From JBBDWZ01 sp050732575 (lineage in GTDB: Bacteria > Gemmatimonadota > Gemmatimonadetes > Longimicrobiales > RSA9): a stretch of DNA of 33,783 nt. Both the position numbers and the translations under genes were made by a program. The stretch lies in the NCBI GenBank assembly GCA_050732575.1, contig JBOHRF010000023.1:1-33783 (forward strand), in the 5' to 3' direction. Numbering within the stretch: position 1 is the stretch's first letter; every line of letters begins with the position of its first letter. Under the pieces are notes generated by a model. The model ran no database searches. It was not told the origin of the DNA and saw only the letters and a list, made by a program, of their open reading frames with translations. Positions 15,614-26,234 of the stretch are shown piece after piece.

Positions 15614-18108
15614 TTTCGATCTTTCGTTGTTGCTCGGATGAGCGGCGCGCGGCCATCGAACGCCACGGCACGCTGAACGGTATCGACTGGCTCGAGGTGG
15701 TGGATCGGGCCGCGCCCGTGGCAGCCGACCGCCAACGGTTCCTGCGCCTCAACTTCATCAAACCGCCGGGCGCGCTGGGCGTCACACCGGCCAACGTGCG
15801 CATTGAAGGCGGCGAGCGCATCACCAATGTGCAGGCCGTCGCTGCCACGTTCGATGGTGATGTACTGGTAGTGGAAGTGGCCGAGCCGGGCGACTTCTCA
15901 CCTTACCGGCTGCGCCTGGTGGATGCCACCAACTCGACACTGCCGTTGGCCGGGTTCGATCCGCTGCTCTCCGAGATCGGCTTTTCCTTCAAAGTGGAAT
16001 GCGATAGCCGCTTCGATTGCGCGCCGCCCACCGTCTGTCTGCCGGAGGCCATGACGGCGCCCGAGATCGATTATCTGGCGCGCGACTACCCGGCACTGCG
16101 ACAGCTGCTGCTGGATCGACTGAGCGTGATTCATCCCAGCTGGGCGGATCGCACCCCGGCCGACCTGGGCGTGACGCTGGTCGAGCTGCTGGCCTACGTG
16201 GGCGATCGACTGTCCTACCAGCAGGATGCGGTGGCCAGCGAAGCCTACATCGGAACCGCGCGGCGGCGCGTTTCCGTGCGCCGGCACGCTCGCCTGATCG
16301 ATTATCGCATGCACGATGGCTGCAATGCGCGCACCTGGGTGCACATCGAAGTGTCGGCCAATGACGTGCAAGTGCCTGCGGGTACGCAGCTGCTGACCGC
16401 CCTGCCGCGCCGGGCCGAACGTTTGCCGCCTACCGCACTGGCGGATCTGCTGACGCTCAAGCCCAGGGCACTGGTATTCGAGACCAAACACAGCGCACGC
16501 CTGTTCGTGGAGCAGAACGAGCTGCGCTTTTACACGTGGGGCGGCACGCGCTGCTGTCTGCCGCGCGGTGCCACGCGCGCAACACTGGTCGGACATCGCA
16601 CCAGCCTGCAGCTGATGGAAGCCGATGAGCAGGTCCTGATCCTGGAGGAAGTGAAAGGGCCACTCTCTGGCCAGCCCGGCGATGCCGACAGCTCACACCG
16701 GCACGCCGTGCGACTCACGAAGGTCACGTTGGGTGAGGATCCGGCCGGCGGCCAGCTGCATGCCGATCCAGCGCAACGCACCGATGATCCCGCGCGCGTC
16801 ACGGAAATCGAATGGCGCGTGGAAGATGCTTTGCCCTTCCCGCTCTGCATCAGCGCCGTAGAAGATGGTGTGTTGTTCGAGAACGTGTCGGTAGCACGCG
16901 GCAACATTGTGCTGGCCGATCACGGCCTCTCGGTTGCGCCGCAGGAGTTGTCACCACAAGTCCCCGCTGCGCGCAGTGCACGGGTGACGGCTGCGGTTGA
17001 TCCGTGTGCCGATGCGCCGCAGGCGCTGGTGGCGCAGCGCTTCCGGCCCTTGCTGCCGGAACTGCCGGTGACCATGGCGGCGCCCTACGATCACGAACAG
17101 CCACCGCCCGCCCGTGCAACACTGCTACAGGATGCGAGCGCAGCGCTGGCGGCCATCGAACTCCGCACATCGTCCAATCCGCTTCTGCCGGCGTGGCGGC
17201 CGGTGCTCGATCTGCTGGCGGCCGGAGCGACCACGGAGGCATTCGTGGTTGAGCTGGAGGATGATGGCAGTACGGCGCTTCGATTTGGTGATGGCAATCA
17301 CGGCCGCCGGCCGCCGGCGGGCGCCGTATTCACGGCCTGGTTCCGCACGGGAACGGGCTCGGCGGGCAACATTGGCGCCGATGCGATTGGCCACATCCTG
17401 AGCACCGACTCGGGCATTGTCAGCGCCCGCAATCCACTGGCGGCCGCAGGCGGCACGGAGCCGGAATCGACCGAGCGGGTGCGCGCGGTTGCGCCCGCAG
17501 CGTTCCGCACGCAAGAGCGAGCCGTCACGCCCGAGGACTATGGGCACACCGCACAAACCGCGGGAGGCGTGCAACGCGCGCGCGCCACGCCGCGCTGGAC
17601 GGGAAGCTGGCGGACCATGGTGGTGACCGTGGATCCAGAAGGCAGTGACGTTTTGCAAACCGAGCTGCGGCGCAGCGTGCAACAGCGACTGGATCGATTT
17701 CGCATGGCCGGCCAGGACGTGAAAGTGCGCCGGCCGCGCTACGTGCCACTCGAGATCGCGCTCACGGTGTGTGTGGCTGCCGATCACATCAAGGCCGATG
17801 TCGAGCGCGCACTGGTAACACGATTGGGCAGCGCACGGTTGCCGGATGGCACGGCCGGTCTGTTCCATCCCGACAACTTCACGTTCGGTCAGCCCATCTG
17901 GTTGAGTCAGGTATACGCGGCCGTGCGCAGCGTGGCGGGCGTGACATCGGTCACAGTGACCACGTTTCGCCGGCAGGATGTTACGGGCACGGTCGATCTG
18001 TTGGCGGGCCGCATCCGGCTGGGACCGCTCGAACTGCCGCGCCTGGCCAATGATCCCAATTTCCCCGAACGCGGCTTGCTGCGCCTCACCATGCAGGGAG
18101 GCAAATGA
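15610..18108 (+). CDS. Baseplate wedge protein J/gp6-like, first copy (Pvc11-like)
   Basis: The 832-residue protein is a large baseplate J/gp6-type wedge component. The helix LGVTLVELLAYVGDRLSYQQ followed by ASEAYIGTARRR (about residues 186-220) is a hallmark. The segment LRFGDGNHGRRPPAG then FRTGTGSAGNIGAD (about 555-595) is the conserved FGDG loop. RTQERAVTPEDYGHTAQTA (about 636-655) is the typical start of the J-type core. An N-terminal extension of about 140 residues precedes these. It is encoded with 4-base overlaps on both sides. Together with the next gene it should form the heteromeric wedge ring. Confidence 0.92.
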   Translation: MISIFRCCSDERRAAIERHGTLNGIDWLEVVDRAAPVAADRQRFLRLNFIKPPGALGVTPANVRIEGGERITNVQAVAATFDGDVLVVEVAEPGDFSPYRLRLVDATNSTLPLAGFDPLLSEIGFSFKVECDSRFDCAPPTVCLPEAMTAPEIDYLARDYPALRQLLLDRLSVIHPSWADRTPADLGVTLVELLAYVGDRLSYQQDAVASEAYIGTARRRVSVRRHARLIDYRMHDGCNARTWVHIEVSANDVQVPAGTQLLTALPRRAERLPPTALADLLTLKPRALVFETKHSARLFVEQNELRFYTWGGTRCCLPRGATRATLVGHRTSLQLMEADEQVLILEEVKGPLSGQPGDADSSHRHAVRLTKVTLGEDPAGGQLHADPAQRTDDPARVTEIEWRVEDALPFPLCISAVEDGVLFENVSVARGNIVLADHGLSVAPQELSPQVPAARSARVTAAVDPCADAPQALVAQRFRPLLPELPVTMAAPYDHEQPPPARATLLQDASAALAAIELRTSSNPLLPAWRPVLDLLAAGATTEAFVVELEDDGSTALRFGDGNHGRRPPAGAVFTAWFRTGTGSAGNIGADAIGHILSTDSGIVSARNPLAAAGGTEPESTERVRAVAPAAFRTQERAVTPEDYGHTAQTAGGVQRARATPRWTGSWRTMVVTVDPEGSDVLQTELRRSVQQRLDRFRMAGQDVKVRRPRYVPLEIALTVCVAADHIKADVERALVTRLGSARLPDGTAGLFHPDNFTFGQPIWLSQVYAAVRSVAGVTSVTVTTFRRQDVTGTVDLLAGRIRLGPLELPRLANDPNFPERGLLRLTMQGGK

Positions 18109-20570
18109 GCGCGGACCACGGCGCCACGTGCGGCTGCTGCACGGGACTGGTTCTCGCCTCGCCGCTGGCCATCGAGAACCGGCCGGGGCTGTCCGCAATT
18201 GTCTATCGCATTGGTACTCATCCGCACTTCAAGGCCAGTCTGCTGGCGCGGCTGGCCACAGCGGATCATCCGGCGCTGCAGCAGCTCACAACGCGGCGCG
18301 ACGATGACTTTGCCATCGCACTGTGTGACGGTTGGGCTACGGTTGCCGATGTGCTCACGTTCTATCAGGAACGCATTGCTAACGAGAGCTACCTGCGCAC
18401 CGCCACCGAGCGGCGGTCCATTGCGGAGTTGGCGCGGCTGATCGACTACGCGCTGCGGCCTGGTGTGGCAGCCAGTACACCTCTGGTCTTTACCATTGAA
18501 ACGGCGGAAGGCGCGCCCGCGGAAACGTTGATCCCGACCGGCACCAAAGTCATGAGCGTGCCCGGTCCCGGAGAGAAGCCGCAGACGTTCGAGACCGTGA
18601 GCGATCTTGTTGCTCGTGGTGTGTGGAACGCGTTTCGAGTGCGCAGAGCACAACCGGGACAGGTGAGCGCGGGCGCAACCAGCGCGTGGCTGGCGGGCGT
18701 AACCACGAATCTGGCCGTGGGCGATCGTGTGTTGTTCCTGGGCGCGGGCCGCCGTGCTTCGGCCAGCAGCACGGATTGGCAGGTACGCACGCTCACGCGC
18801 GTGGCCATCGACCGAGCACGGGCGCAAACCGAAGTCACCTGGGACGCCGCCGTGCCGGCACTGGGCGCACCAGTGGAAGTCTACGCGTTGCGCCAGCGCT
18901 CGGGCCTGATGGGCAACAGCGCGCCCGATCCCAAGAATCTGGCCGACGATATGCGCACGTTCTACTCCAGCCAGTTCAGCAGCACGGTGGCTGGTGTGCC
19001 CATCGATTGGAATTTCCCGCTGGATTCACCACGTGTGTACCTGGATGGCGTGTTTCCGGCCGTGACTCCGGGCGAGCAGGTGCTGCTGGAAAACGAGAAT
19101 GGCTTCAGCCGCCTGTTGAATGTTACGTCGGCACGCGCACTCACACGCAACGTTTTCTCGCTCTCGCAGCGCGCCACCCGGGTGGCGGTCGACCCGGCCG
19201 GCGATCTGACGCAATTCCACGGCGCCAACCTGCGCGGGACCACCGCGTATTTCCAGCGCGAACGATTGCTGCTGGCCGATCAGCCCATCACGAGTCCGGT
19301 GCAGAACGACGCGATCACGCTGGAGATTACAGTCAGCGATTTGCCCGCGCGCCGCTTGTTGCTGATTCAGGGCATCGATGCAGACACGGGTGCAGCCACG
19401 GCCGAGACCATGGAGCTGCTGCGCGTCGAGCCGTGGGGAGCCGTCTCGCGCCTGATCCTGGCTCGCAACCTGGCCCATCGCTACCGCGCGGACACAGCGA
19501 TCATCAACGGCAATGTTGCGCCCGCAACTCACGGCGAAACCGTGCGGGAGGCGGTGGGCAGTGGTGATGGCTCGATACCGTTCCAGCGCATGAAGTTGAG
19601 GCAGGCGCCGCTCACCTACGTACCCGCGTCTACCGCAACCGGCAGCGCCAACACGCTCGCACTGCGCGTCAACGACCTGTTGTGGCGGGAAGTGCGCACA
19701 CTATTCGGTAGCGGGCCGGAAGAGCGCGTGTTCGTGGCGCGCCAGGAAGATGATGGCGCAACAGTCGTGCAGTTTGGCGATGGTCGCAACGGTGCGCGCC
19801 TGCCTACGGGCCGGGAAAACGTGACCGCCGTCTATCGCAAAGGCATGGGACTGGATGGCCTGCTGGCCGGGCGGCAACTGACGCAGTTGATCACGAGGCC
19901 ACTGGGCGCCAAGGAAGTCGTGAATCCGTTGCCGGCGACCGGCGCCGAAGCCGCCGAATCGGTGAGTGCAGCACGTACCAATTGTACACTCACCATACAT
20001 ACACTCGATCGTGTGGTATCGCTGCAGGACTACGAAGACTTTGCGCGCGCGTTTGGCGGCATTGCCAAGGCGCTGGCCACCTGGTTCTGGGATGGCAAAC
20101 GCCGAGGCGTGTTCGTGAGTGTGGCAGCGGTGGGTGGCGCAACCATCGATTCCGGCTCGGACCTGCGGCACAATCTGATATCCGCGCTGCGCGCGGCCGG
20201 TGACCCGCACGTTCCCGTGGACGTGCGCAGCTATGTGCAGCAGCCGTTTGGCGCCGCCATTGCCCTGGCCACGGCCACCGAGTTCGTGCGCGCTACCCTG
20301 CTCGAGCGGGTACGCGCGGCGCTCAACCAACAGTTTAGCTTTGACGCGCGCAATCTTGCCCAATCCGTCACCATCGATGCCGTGCTGGCAGCCGCACAGT
20401 CAGTGCTGGGCGTTGTGGCCGCCAATGTGACGCGCCTCAATCACGCCAACCTGGCTGGTGTCGTGCCGCGCCTCATTGCGCAAGGTCCGCGCGTAGTAGC
20501 GGGTGACCTGGTGGGTGCCGAGCTGCGCGTGCTCGAGCCATCGTTCCTGGAGCTGACGGAGCTGGCATGA
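18105..20570 (+). CDS. Baseplate wedge protein J/gp6-like, second copy (Pvc12-like)
   Basis: This 821-residue protein is the second J/gp6-like wedge subunit. It shares with its neighbour the helical WATVADVLTFYQERIANESY and the ATERRSIAELARLIDYALRP region (about 85-125), a segment STPLVFTIETAEGAPAETLIP, the FGDGRNGARLPTG loop (about 562-574), and the core motif LDRVVSLQDYEDFARAFGG (about 635-653). The N-terminus contains CGCCTG, a short Cys-rich start of unknown role. ATGA overlaps occur on both sides. Paired J-like genes of similar length are usual in eCIS loci. Confidence 0.92.
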   Translation: MSADHGATCGCCTGLVLASPLAIENRPGLSAIVYRIGTHPHFKASLLARLATADHPALQQLTTRRDDDFAIALCDGWATVADVLTFYQERIANESYLRTATERRSIAELARLIDYALRPGVAASTPLVFTIETAEGAPAETLIPTGTKVMSVPGPGEKPQTFETVSDLVARGVWNAFRVRRAQPGQVSAGATSAWLAGVTTNLAVGDRVLFLGAGRRASASSTDWQVRTLTRVAIDRARAQTEVTWDAAVPALGAPVEVYALRQRSGLMGNSAPDPKNLADDMRTFYSSQFSSTVAGVPIDWNFPLDSPRVYLDGVFPAVTPGEQVLLENENGFSRLLNVTSARALTRNVFSLSQRATRVAVDPAGDLTQFHGANLRGTTAYFQRERLLLADQPITSPVQNDAITLEITVSDLPARRLLLIQGIDADTGAATAETMELLRVEPWGAVSRLILARNLAHRYRADTAIINGNVAPATHGETVREAVGSGDGSIPFQRMKLRQAPLTYVPASTATGSANTLALRVNDLLWREVRTLFGSGPEERVFVARQEDDGATVVQFGDGRNGARLPTGRENVTAVYRKGMGLDGLLAGRQLTQLITRPLGAKEVVNPLPATGAEAAESVSAARTNCTLTIHTLDRVVSLQDYEDFARAFGGIAKALATWFWDGKRRGVFVSVAAVGGATIDSGSDLRHNLISALRAAGDPHVPVDVRSYVQQPFGAAIALATATEFVRATLLERVRAALNQQFSFDARNLAQSVTIDAVLAAAQSVLGVVAANVTRLNHANLAGVVPRLIAQGPRVVAGDLVGAELRVLEPSFLELTELA

Positions 20571-22840
20571 GCACCTTCGATACCCAGCGTTTGCTGACGC
20601 TGCTGCCCGCCGTATATCGACTGCGCGATGCACAGCAAAGCGGCTACGATCCGCTGCGTGGCGGCCCGCTGGAAGCGTTGTTGGCCGTGCTGGCGGAAGA
20701 GATTGCGGGCATCGAAGAGAACATCGCGCAGCTCTATGACGATCAGTTCATCGAGACCTGCGCGGATTGGGTGGTACCGTACATCGGTGACCTGGTGGGC
20801 CAGCCCACACTGCCCCTGTCCTCGAGCCTCACGCGCTTTGCAACAGGCAGGGCAGAGGTAGCCAACACCATCACCTACCGGCGGCGCAAGGGCACGGCGG
20901 CCATACTCGAGCAGCTGGCGCGCGATGTGACCGGCTGGCCGGCCCGGCTCATTGAATATTTCCAACTGCTCTGTACCACACAGCACGTGAATCACGTGCG
21001 GCTGCAAGTGGCACTGCCCGATCTGCGCCGCATGCCGCTGATCGAGCGGGTGGGCACACCCTTCGATGCTACGGTACGCACGCTCGATGTGCGCAGTATT
21101 GCCTCCCGCCGCGGCCGCTACAACATCCCCAACATCGGCGTCGTCTTGTGGCGCCTGAATCCCTACGATGTCGAATCGGCAGCGCCGCGGGTTGAAGCTT
21201 CGGCGCCCGACCGCCGATTCCGCTTCAGTCCGCTGGGGCTGGATACGGTGTTGCTCAACTCGCCGCGGGTGGAGTCCGATGCGCTGGGCTTTGTCAACGA
21301 GCTGAACCTGCCCGATCCACTGCCGCGCCGCGCGCTGGCGCGTGAACTGGATGCGCGCCGCGCTGCACTCGTGAACAGCGATGATGTAGTGCGCTTCTTC
21401 TTTGCCGATGAGGCACCGTTTGCCATCTCAGTGGCCGGCGTGCGCGTACCTGACGACCAGGTGCTCATCTGCGATTTGTCCACCTGGACCGCGATTCCGG
21501 CCACCCGGGATTACCGCCGGCGCAGTGATGATGTGCTGCTTCCACGCGCGATAGGTGTGGCCGTGGATCCGGTGTTGGGCCGTTTTGCGTTTCCGGCCGC
21601 CGTGAATCCTGCGCAGGTGCGCGTGTCCTACACGTACGGGTTTGGCGCTGACCTGGGGGGTGGCCCGTATGATCGCAGCGACTCGGTGACGCAATGGCTG
21701 GATCCGGTGCGCCGCCCGGTCAGCTGGCAGGTGGGCGTGAGCAAAGACGCCGCCGCACTCGCAACATCGACAGCGCCGCACTCCATCATAGTGGATTCAG
21801 TTGCAGATGCGCTGGCGGCGTGGAAGACGCACGTCAACGCGAACCCGGGTGCGTTCGGCGTGATCGCACTCATGGACAGCTCGAGTTACGAAGAGGCACT
21901 GACCGGCGCCGATCGCATTGAGGTGCCGGCCGGCGCTCGTTTGGCCCTGGTGGCCGCTGACTGGCCGCGCGCGGATGTGCTGGGGCCGGGCGGGCCGTTC
22001 CGCCCGCGCGGCGGACTCACACCGAGCGGTCTGCGCCCGCATGTGCGCGGCGACATCTCGATGTGCGGCACTACCGCGCCCGATGAAGTGCTGCCCGATG
22101 GATCCACGCAGCGACGCCTGCCGGGTGAATTGATACTGGATGGACTTCTGATCGAAGGTGAAGTGCGCGTGCTGGTAGGCAATCTGGGCCGCCTGGAGCT
22201 GCGCCACTGCACGGTCGTGCCCAGCAGTGGCGGCGTAGCCGTGAACGGCTCGGTTCAACCCGAGCTCCAGAATGCCACACTCGTGCTGCAGCTGGAGCGC
22301 GCCATTGTGGGCGCCATCACACTGCCCGAAAGCGTCTGGTCGCTCCTGGTGAGCCATACCATTGTGGCCGGAGCCATTGCGGCGCCGGGCGCGCAGCTCG
22401 AGATCGTGGCGGCAACACTGTTGAATACGACGGATGCGCTGACGCTCGAGGCGAGTGATGCGCTGTTCGCGCAGCCCGTGAACATCACGCGGCGCCAGCA
22501 GGGCTGTGTGCGCTTCTCCTATGTACCGACGGCATCGCTCACACCGCGCAAGTTTCGCTGCCAGCCCGAGCTGGCCGTGAGTCAGCTGACCGATGCGACC
22601 CTGGCAGCCGAGACGCGCAAGCGCATGGCGCCCGTGTTTGTTTCCTTGAATTACGGTGATGCGAATTATGCGCGGCTGGCGCAGCGCGCTGCGCTGGAGC
22701 TACGCACGGGCGCGAGCGATGGCGCCGAGCTGGGCGCGTACCATTGGGTGAAACAGCCTCAACGCGAGGCCAACTTGCGTCTCCGTCTGCGCGAGCATCT
22801 GCGCGTAGGACTGGAGGCGGGCTTTTTCTACCGGACCTGA
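20567..22840 (+). CDS. gpI-like baseplate tail protein with beta-rich extension
   Basis: The 757-residue protein begins with a phage tail protein I-like domain (about residues 1-200): LLTLLPAVYRLRDAQQ, PLEALLAVLAEEIAGIEENI, then FIETCADWVVPYIGDLVG and YRRRKGTAAILEQLARDVTGW. It then extends by some 550 residues. Residues about 515-650 consist of repeated short hydrophobic strands (LILDGLLIEGEVRVLVG, LELRHCTVV, ATLVLQLERAIVGAITL) resembling a right-handed beta helix. This protein would link the wedge ring to peripheral fibres. It is 25 bases upstream of the DUF6519 gene. Confidence 0.88.
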   Translation: MSTFDTQRLLTLLPAVYRLRDAQQSGYDPLRGGPLEALLAVLAEEIAGIEENIAQLYDDQFIETCADWVVPYIGDLVGQPTLPLSSSLTRFATGRAEVANTITYRRRKGTAAILEQLARDVTGWPARLIEYFQLLCTTQHVNHVRLQVALPDLRRMPLIERVGTPFDATVRTLDVRSIASRRGRYNIPNIGVVLWRLNPYDVESAAPRVEASAPDRRFRFSPLGLDTVLLNSPRVESDALGFVNELNLPDPLPRRALARELDARRAALVNSDDVVRFFFADEAPFAISVAGVRVPDDQVLICDLSTWTAIPATRDYRRRSDDVLLPRAIGVAVDPVLGRFAFPAAVNPAQVRVSYTYGFGADLGGGPYDRSDSVTQWLDPVRRPVSWQVGVSKDAAALATSTAPHSIIVDSVADALAAWKTHVNANPGAFGVIALMDSSSYEEALTGADRIEVPAGARLALVAADWPRADVLGPGGPFRPRGGLTPSGLRPHVRGDISMCGTTAPDEVLPDGSTQRRLPGELILDGLLIEGEVRVLVGNLGRLELRHCTVVPSSGGVAVNGSVQPELQNATLVLQLERAIVGAITLPESVWSLLVSHTIVAGAIAAPGAQLEIVAATLLNTTDALTLEASDALFAQPVNITRRQQGCVRFSYVPTASLTPRKFRCQPELAVSQLTDATLAAETRKRMAPVFVSLNYGDANYARLAQRAALELRTGASDGAELGAYHWVKQPQREANLRLRLREHLRVGLEAGFFYRT

Positions 22841-22865
22841 CGGTTCGGGTCTCGGAGGTATCGTC

Positions 22866-25800
22866 ATGAAGGGCGATTTCAGCCGGCTCACACACGACCG
22901 CAACAAACGGTACACGGCCGTGCTCCAGCAACAGGGTCGCGTGGTGAGCGATGCCGACTGGAACGAAGCCGGTGCCATCGGCAACACACGCGTCGAGCAG
23001 CTGGCCAGTGAAGCGATCGGCGCCACGGGGGCACCCAAGGCTACGGCCGGGTTCGACATTACACCCGCCGCCGCCGATCTCTTGATGGGCGCAGGCCGTT
23101 ATTGGGTCGATGGCATCCTGTGTGTGAACGATGCCGGCACGCTCTACTCGAATCAGCCTGACTTTCCCGCCGCCACCGTGCCGCCGCCCGAAGGCATCGG
23201 CCTGTACGTGGCGTACCTCGATGTCTGGCAGCGCCATGTCACGGCGCTGGATGATCCGGCCATCCGCGAGCCTGCACTGGGCGGACCCGATACCGCATCG
23301 CGCCTGCGCACGGTGTGGCAGGTGCGGCTGATGCGCCTGGGCGCGGCCGATCCTACAGCAACGTGCGCTGCCACGGTGCCGCTCTGGCGCGTGGCGCTCG
23401 AGCAGAGCCGCGGCCTGCTCACGGCGCGCCTGGGACCCACGGCGTCGAACCCCGATCCGTGTGAGCTGCCGCCCGGTGTTGGTTTTCGCGGCCTCGAAAA
23501 TCAGCTCTACCGCGTGGAAGTACATCACGGCGGTGAGACCCTGGCCGATGCGCGCTTCAAGTGGTCGCGCGACAATGGCACGGTGCAGGCCAGTATCTCG
23601 CAATTCGATGCGACTGGCGTATTCGTCGATGATCTGGGTCCCGATGAGATCCTGGGTTTTGCGCCCGGGCAGTGGGCCGAAATCGTGGATGAGCATTCCG
23701 AGCTGTTGCGCACGCGCGGCCAGCTGGTCGAGCTGGGCACCATCAACCCGGACACGCGGCGCATCTCGATTACGGGCGCGTTTACAGCCGTGCCATTGAA
23801 TCGCAAACCCAAGCTGCGCCGGTGGGATCAGCGCGGTGCGGGCGCCACCGCAAACGGTGTGGCGGCCGCATTGCTGGCGCCCGCCAATACCGAACTGGGC
23901 ATCGTGCTCGAAGACGGTGTGGAAGTCGTGCTGGGCGATGGCATGTATCGAGACGGCGATTACTGGCTGATTGCCGCGCGGACCGCGCTCAGCAGTGCCA
24001 CCGGTACACTGGACTGGCCGATCGATCCCGTGACCCTGGATCCGCTGCCGGAAGAGCCGCACGGCATCGAGCACCACTATGCACCCCTGGCCGTACTCAA
24101 CTTCGATGGCCTGAACTTCATTCCGGCCGACCCGCCCGATTGCCGGCTGCTGTTTCCCTCGCTCACGGCCATTGCCGCAGCGGACGTTTCCTACGATGAC
24201 GCGGTGTGCGGGCTCAACGGTTCGACTACCGTGCAGGAAGCACTGGATGTGCTATGCCAGACCATCAGCGCTGATGATCTGCGTTTGCACCACAGAATGC
24301 TGCACGGCGCAGGTGTAGTCTGCGGCCTCAAAGTGGTGTGCCAGCCCGATCGCGCGCGCGTGCGCGTGCAGGCGGGCTACGCGCTGGACTGCGATGGCTA
24401 TGGCGTGAACGTCAATGCACCCGGACTGCCCTTCGATGTATTGGGCAATGCCGTCACGCAGAACCTGCTGGACAACGCGGGCTCCGGACAGGTGCTGATG
24501 GCACTGGCCCGCCATCCCGTGACGGGCGATCCGGTGCTCAGCATCGAGCCCTACCAATCGCAAACGTTCTGGGATGAGGTGCTGGAAGGCACACTGCTCA
24601 AGGACTACTTCGACAACGCCATCAAGAGCCTGCTCGATTTCATCAAGGCCGAGCTGTTCCCGATTGCCTTGTCAGGCGTGCCGGTTCCAGTTCGCAATCG
24701 TCGATTCACTGCGCTGCTGAACCTGTTGATCCAGCTGATCAATCCAACCAGCGGCCGCTACGTCTTTCTGTCCCGCGCCGAGCACGATCTGCTGGAGGAC
24801 TTCTTCAATCGGCTGCGCGAGATGATCCGCAGCGAGACGTTCTGCGCCATGTTCGATGGTGACGCGCCGTTTCCCGCCTACCCGTATGCTGAGCCGCATG
24901 GCATTCGCACGGCGTTTGGGCTGCTGCGCTTCCACGATCGCGTGAAACTGCACCCGACGCGGCCTTTCGCTTACACCTGCGGCATGGGCAACCGCATCAG
25001 TGTGTTCAACATCACGACCGGCGAGATGATTGCTGACCTGACGTTCCCGGCCAATGTGCAACTCGATGTCAAGGACGTGGTCGTGTCCACCGATGGCAAC
25101 ACGCTGCACGCCGTGGCCATCCTGCAAGGTGCGGCGCCGCGCGACTCGGTGTTTGCGCGCGCCACCATTGCCGCCGGCGGTACACACACGTGGGACGCGC
25201 AGACCACCAATGTCTGCGATTTCGAGTTCACGGCCCTGGCCGTGAGTGCGCTCAAGCCGGGTCGGTTGCTGGCCCTGGCCCATGGGCACGGGCTGTACGA
25301 CTTCGACCCCAACGCCATCAGCGTAGTGCCCGGTCTGGCCGTGCCATCCTTCAATGCCACCGGCATGCTGCACATCTCGGCCAATGGCCAGTTCGCATTT
25401 GCCGCCGAGAACGCGGGCGTAGCCGTCGGCACCATAACCCCAAACTTCACGCGCCTGCGGCGCATCGATCTCAATGCACCCGCGGGACCCATCATCCTGT
25501 TCAGTGTGGCCGGCCCGGATCGTGAGAACGATGTGCTGGTGGAAGGGACTACTCTCTGGGCCACGGGCAATCCGGCGCCCGGTCAGACCAAGACCTTGTG
25601 GTCGTTCAATGCCGCAACCGGGGCAGCGCTTTTCCCGCCCGCGGATCTGCAAGTGAGTTCCGGCAACCGGTTGGCCGCTGTGGCCGCCAACAACGCGCTG
25701 CTGGTGACCGTTGCCGATCGGTACCTGGCCCGACGTTTTCAATTGAGCAATGCAGCGCCCGTGGTCAACTTCCGCGTGCCCTTGCAAATCATTCCGACCG

Positions 25801-26234
25801 ACATCGCCACGGCCAGCGATGGACGCCATGTCATTGCCCTCAATGCCGCCAGCTCCACGCTCAATATCATCGATTCGGCCGTGGTGCTGACCGGTGCGCC
25901 GCTGCCCGCATACACGAGCGATCCACCCACCACACTGCGCGTTTATCGCGAGGCCATTCTGGATGCGTTCAGCGACCTGCTCAAACACTTGCTCTTCTAC
26001 CTGAAGGACAAGTTCTGCGATCAGTTCCTGATCAAGTGCCCGACCTGCGGACCGGACGAGCGAGTCATCCTGGGCGCGGTCGAAATCAAGAGCCGGCAAG
26101 TTTACAAGGTCTGCAACTTCACCAGGCGCAGGTACGTGAAGTCGTTCAACACGTACGGATACTGGTTATCCACTGTGCCCATCCTGCCGGTGCTCAAGAA
26201 ACTGTTCGGCAAGTTCTGTTGTTGGGTGTTTTAG
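22866..26234 (+). CDS. DUF6519 protein with C-terminal beta-propeller-like domain
   Basis: The 1122-residue protein starts with MKGDFSRLTHDRNKRYTAVL and QQQGRVVSDADWNE, the signature of the DUF6519 family found at the end of eCIS clusters. Residues about 698-1015 contain repeated strand-turn-strand blocks with words such as RISVFNITTGEMIADL, VVVSTDGNTLHAVAI, LWSFNAATGAALF and IATASDGRHVIALNA. These look like YncE/Lvp-type beta-propeller blades. The tail has CPTCG and a hydrophobic CCWVF end. GGAGG at 22854-22858 supports the start. By position and size it could be a peripheral fibre or receptor-binding protein. The propeller call is by eye, and the targeting role is inference. Confidence 0.8.
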   Translation: MKGDFSRLTHDRNKRYTAVLQQQGRVVSDADWNEAGAIGNTRVEQLASEAIGATGAPKATAGFDITPAAADLLMGAGRYWVDGILCVNDAGTLYSNQPDFPAATVPPPEGIGLYVAYLDVWQRHVTALDDPAIREPALGGPDTASRLRTVWQVRLMRLGAADPTATCAATVPLWRVALEQSRGLLTARLGPTASNPDPCELPPGVGFRGLENQLYRVEVHHGGETLADARFKWSRDNGTVQASISQFDATGVFVDDLGPDEILGFAPGQWAEIVDEHSELLRTRGQLVELGTINPDTRRISITGAFTAVPLNRKPKLRRWDQRGAGATANGVAAALLAPANTELGIVLEDGVEVVLGDGMYRDGDYWLIAARTALSSATGTLDWPIDPVTLDPLPEEPHGIEHHYAPLAVLNFDGLNFIPADPPDCRLLFPSLTAIAAADVSYDDAVCGLNGSTTVQEALDVLCQTISADDLRLHHRMLHGAGVVCGLKVVCQPDRARVRVQAGYALDCDGYGVNVNAPGLPFDVLGNAVTQNLLDNAGSGQVLMALARHPVTGDPVLSIEPYQSQTFWDEVLEGTLLKDYFDNAIKSLLDFIKAELFPIALSGVPVPVRNRRFTALLNLLIQLINPTSGRYVFLSRAEHDLLEDFFNRLREMIRSETFCAMFDGDAPFPAYPYAEPHGIRTAFGLLRFHDRVKLHPTRPFAYTCGMGNRISVFNITTGEMIADLTFPANVQLDVKDVVVSTDGNTLHAVAILQGAAPRDSVFARATIAAGGTHTWDAQTTNVCDFEFTALAVSALKPGRLLALAHGHGLYDFDPNAISVVPGLAVPSFNATGMLHISANGQFAFAAENAGVAVGTITPNFTRLRRIDLNAPAGPIILFSVAGPDRENDVLVEGTTLWATGNPAPGQTKTLWSFNAATGAALFPPADLQVSSGNRLAAVAANNALLVTVADRYLARRFQLSNAAPVVNFRVPLQIIPTDIATASDGRHVIALNAASSTLNIIDSAVVLTGAPLPAYTSDPPTTLRVYREAILDAFSDLLKHLLFYLKDKFCDQFLIKCPTCGPDERVILGAVEIKSRQVYKVCNFTRRRYVKSFNTYGYWLSTVPILPVLKKLFGKFCCWVF

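Noticed and set aside
22539..24077. Long minus-strand open frame of 512 codons
   Set aside because: It lies opposite the gpI-like and DUF6519 genes, has no recognisable domain and His/Arg/Gln-rich composition typical of antisense frames in GC-rich DNA.
24672..26099. Long minus-strand open frame of 475 codons
   Set aside because: It is antisense to the DUF6519 protein and shows no family motif, signal peptide or ribosome-binding site.
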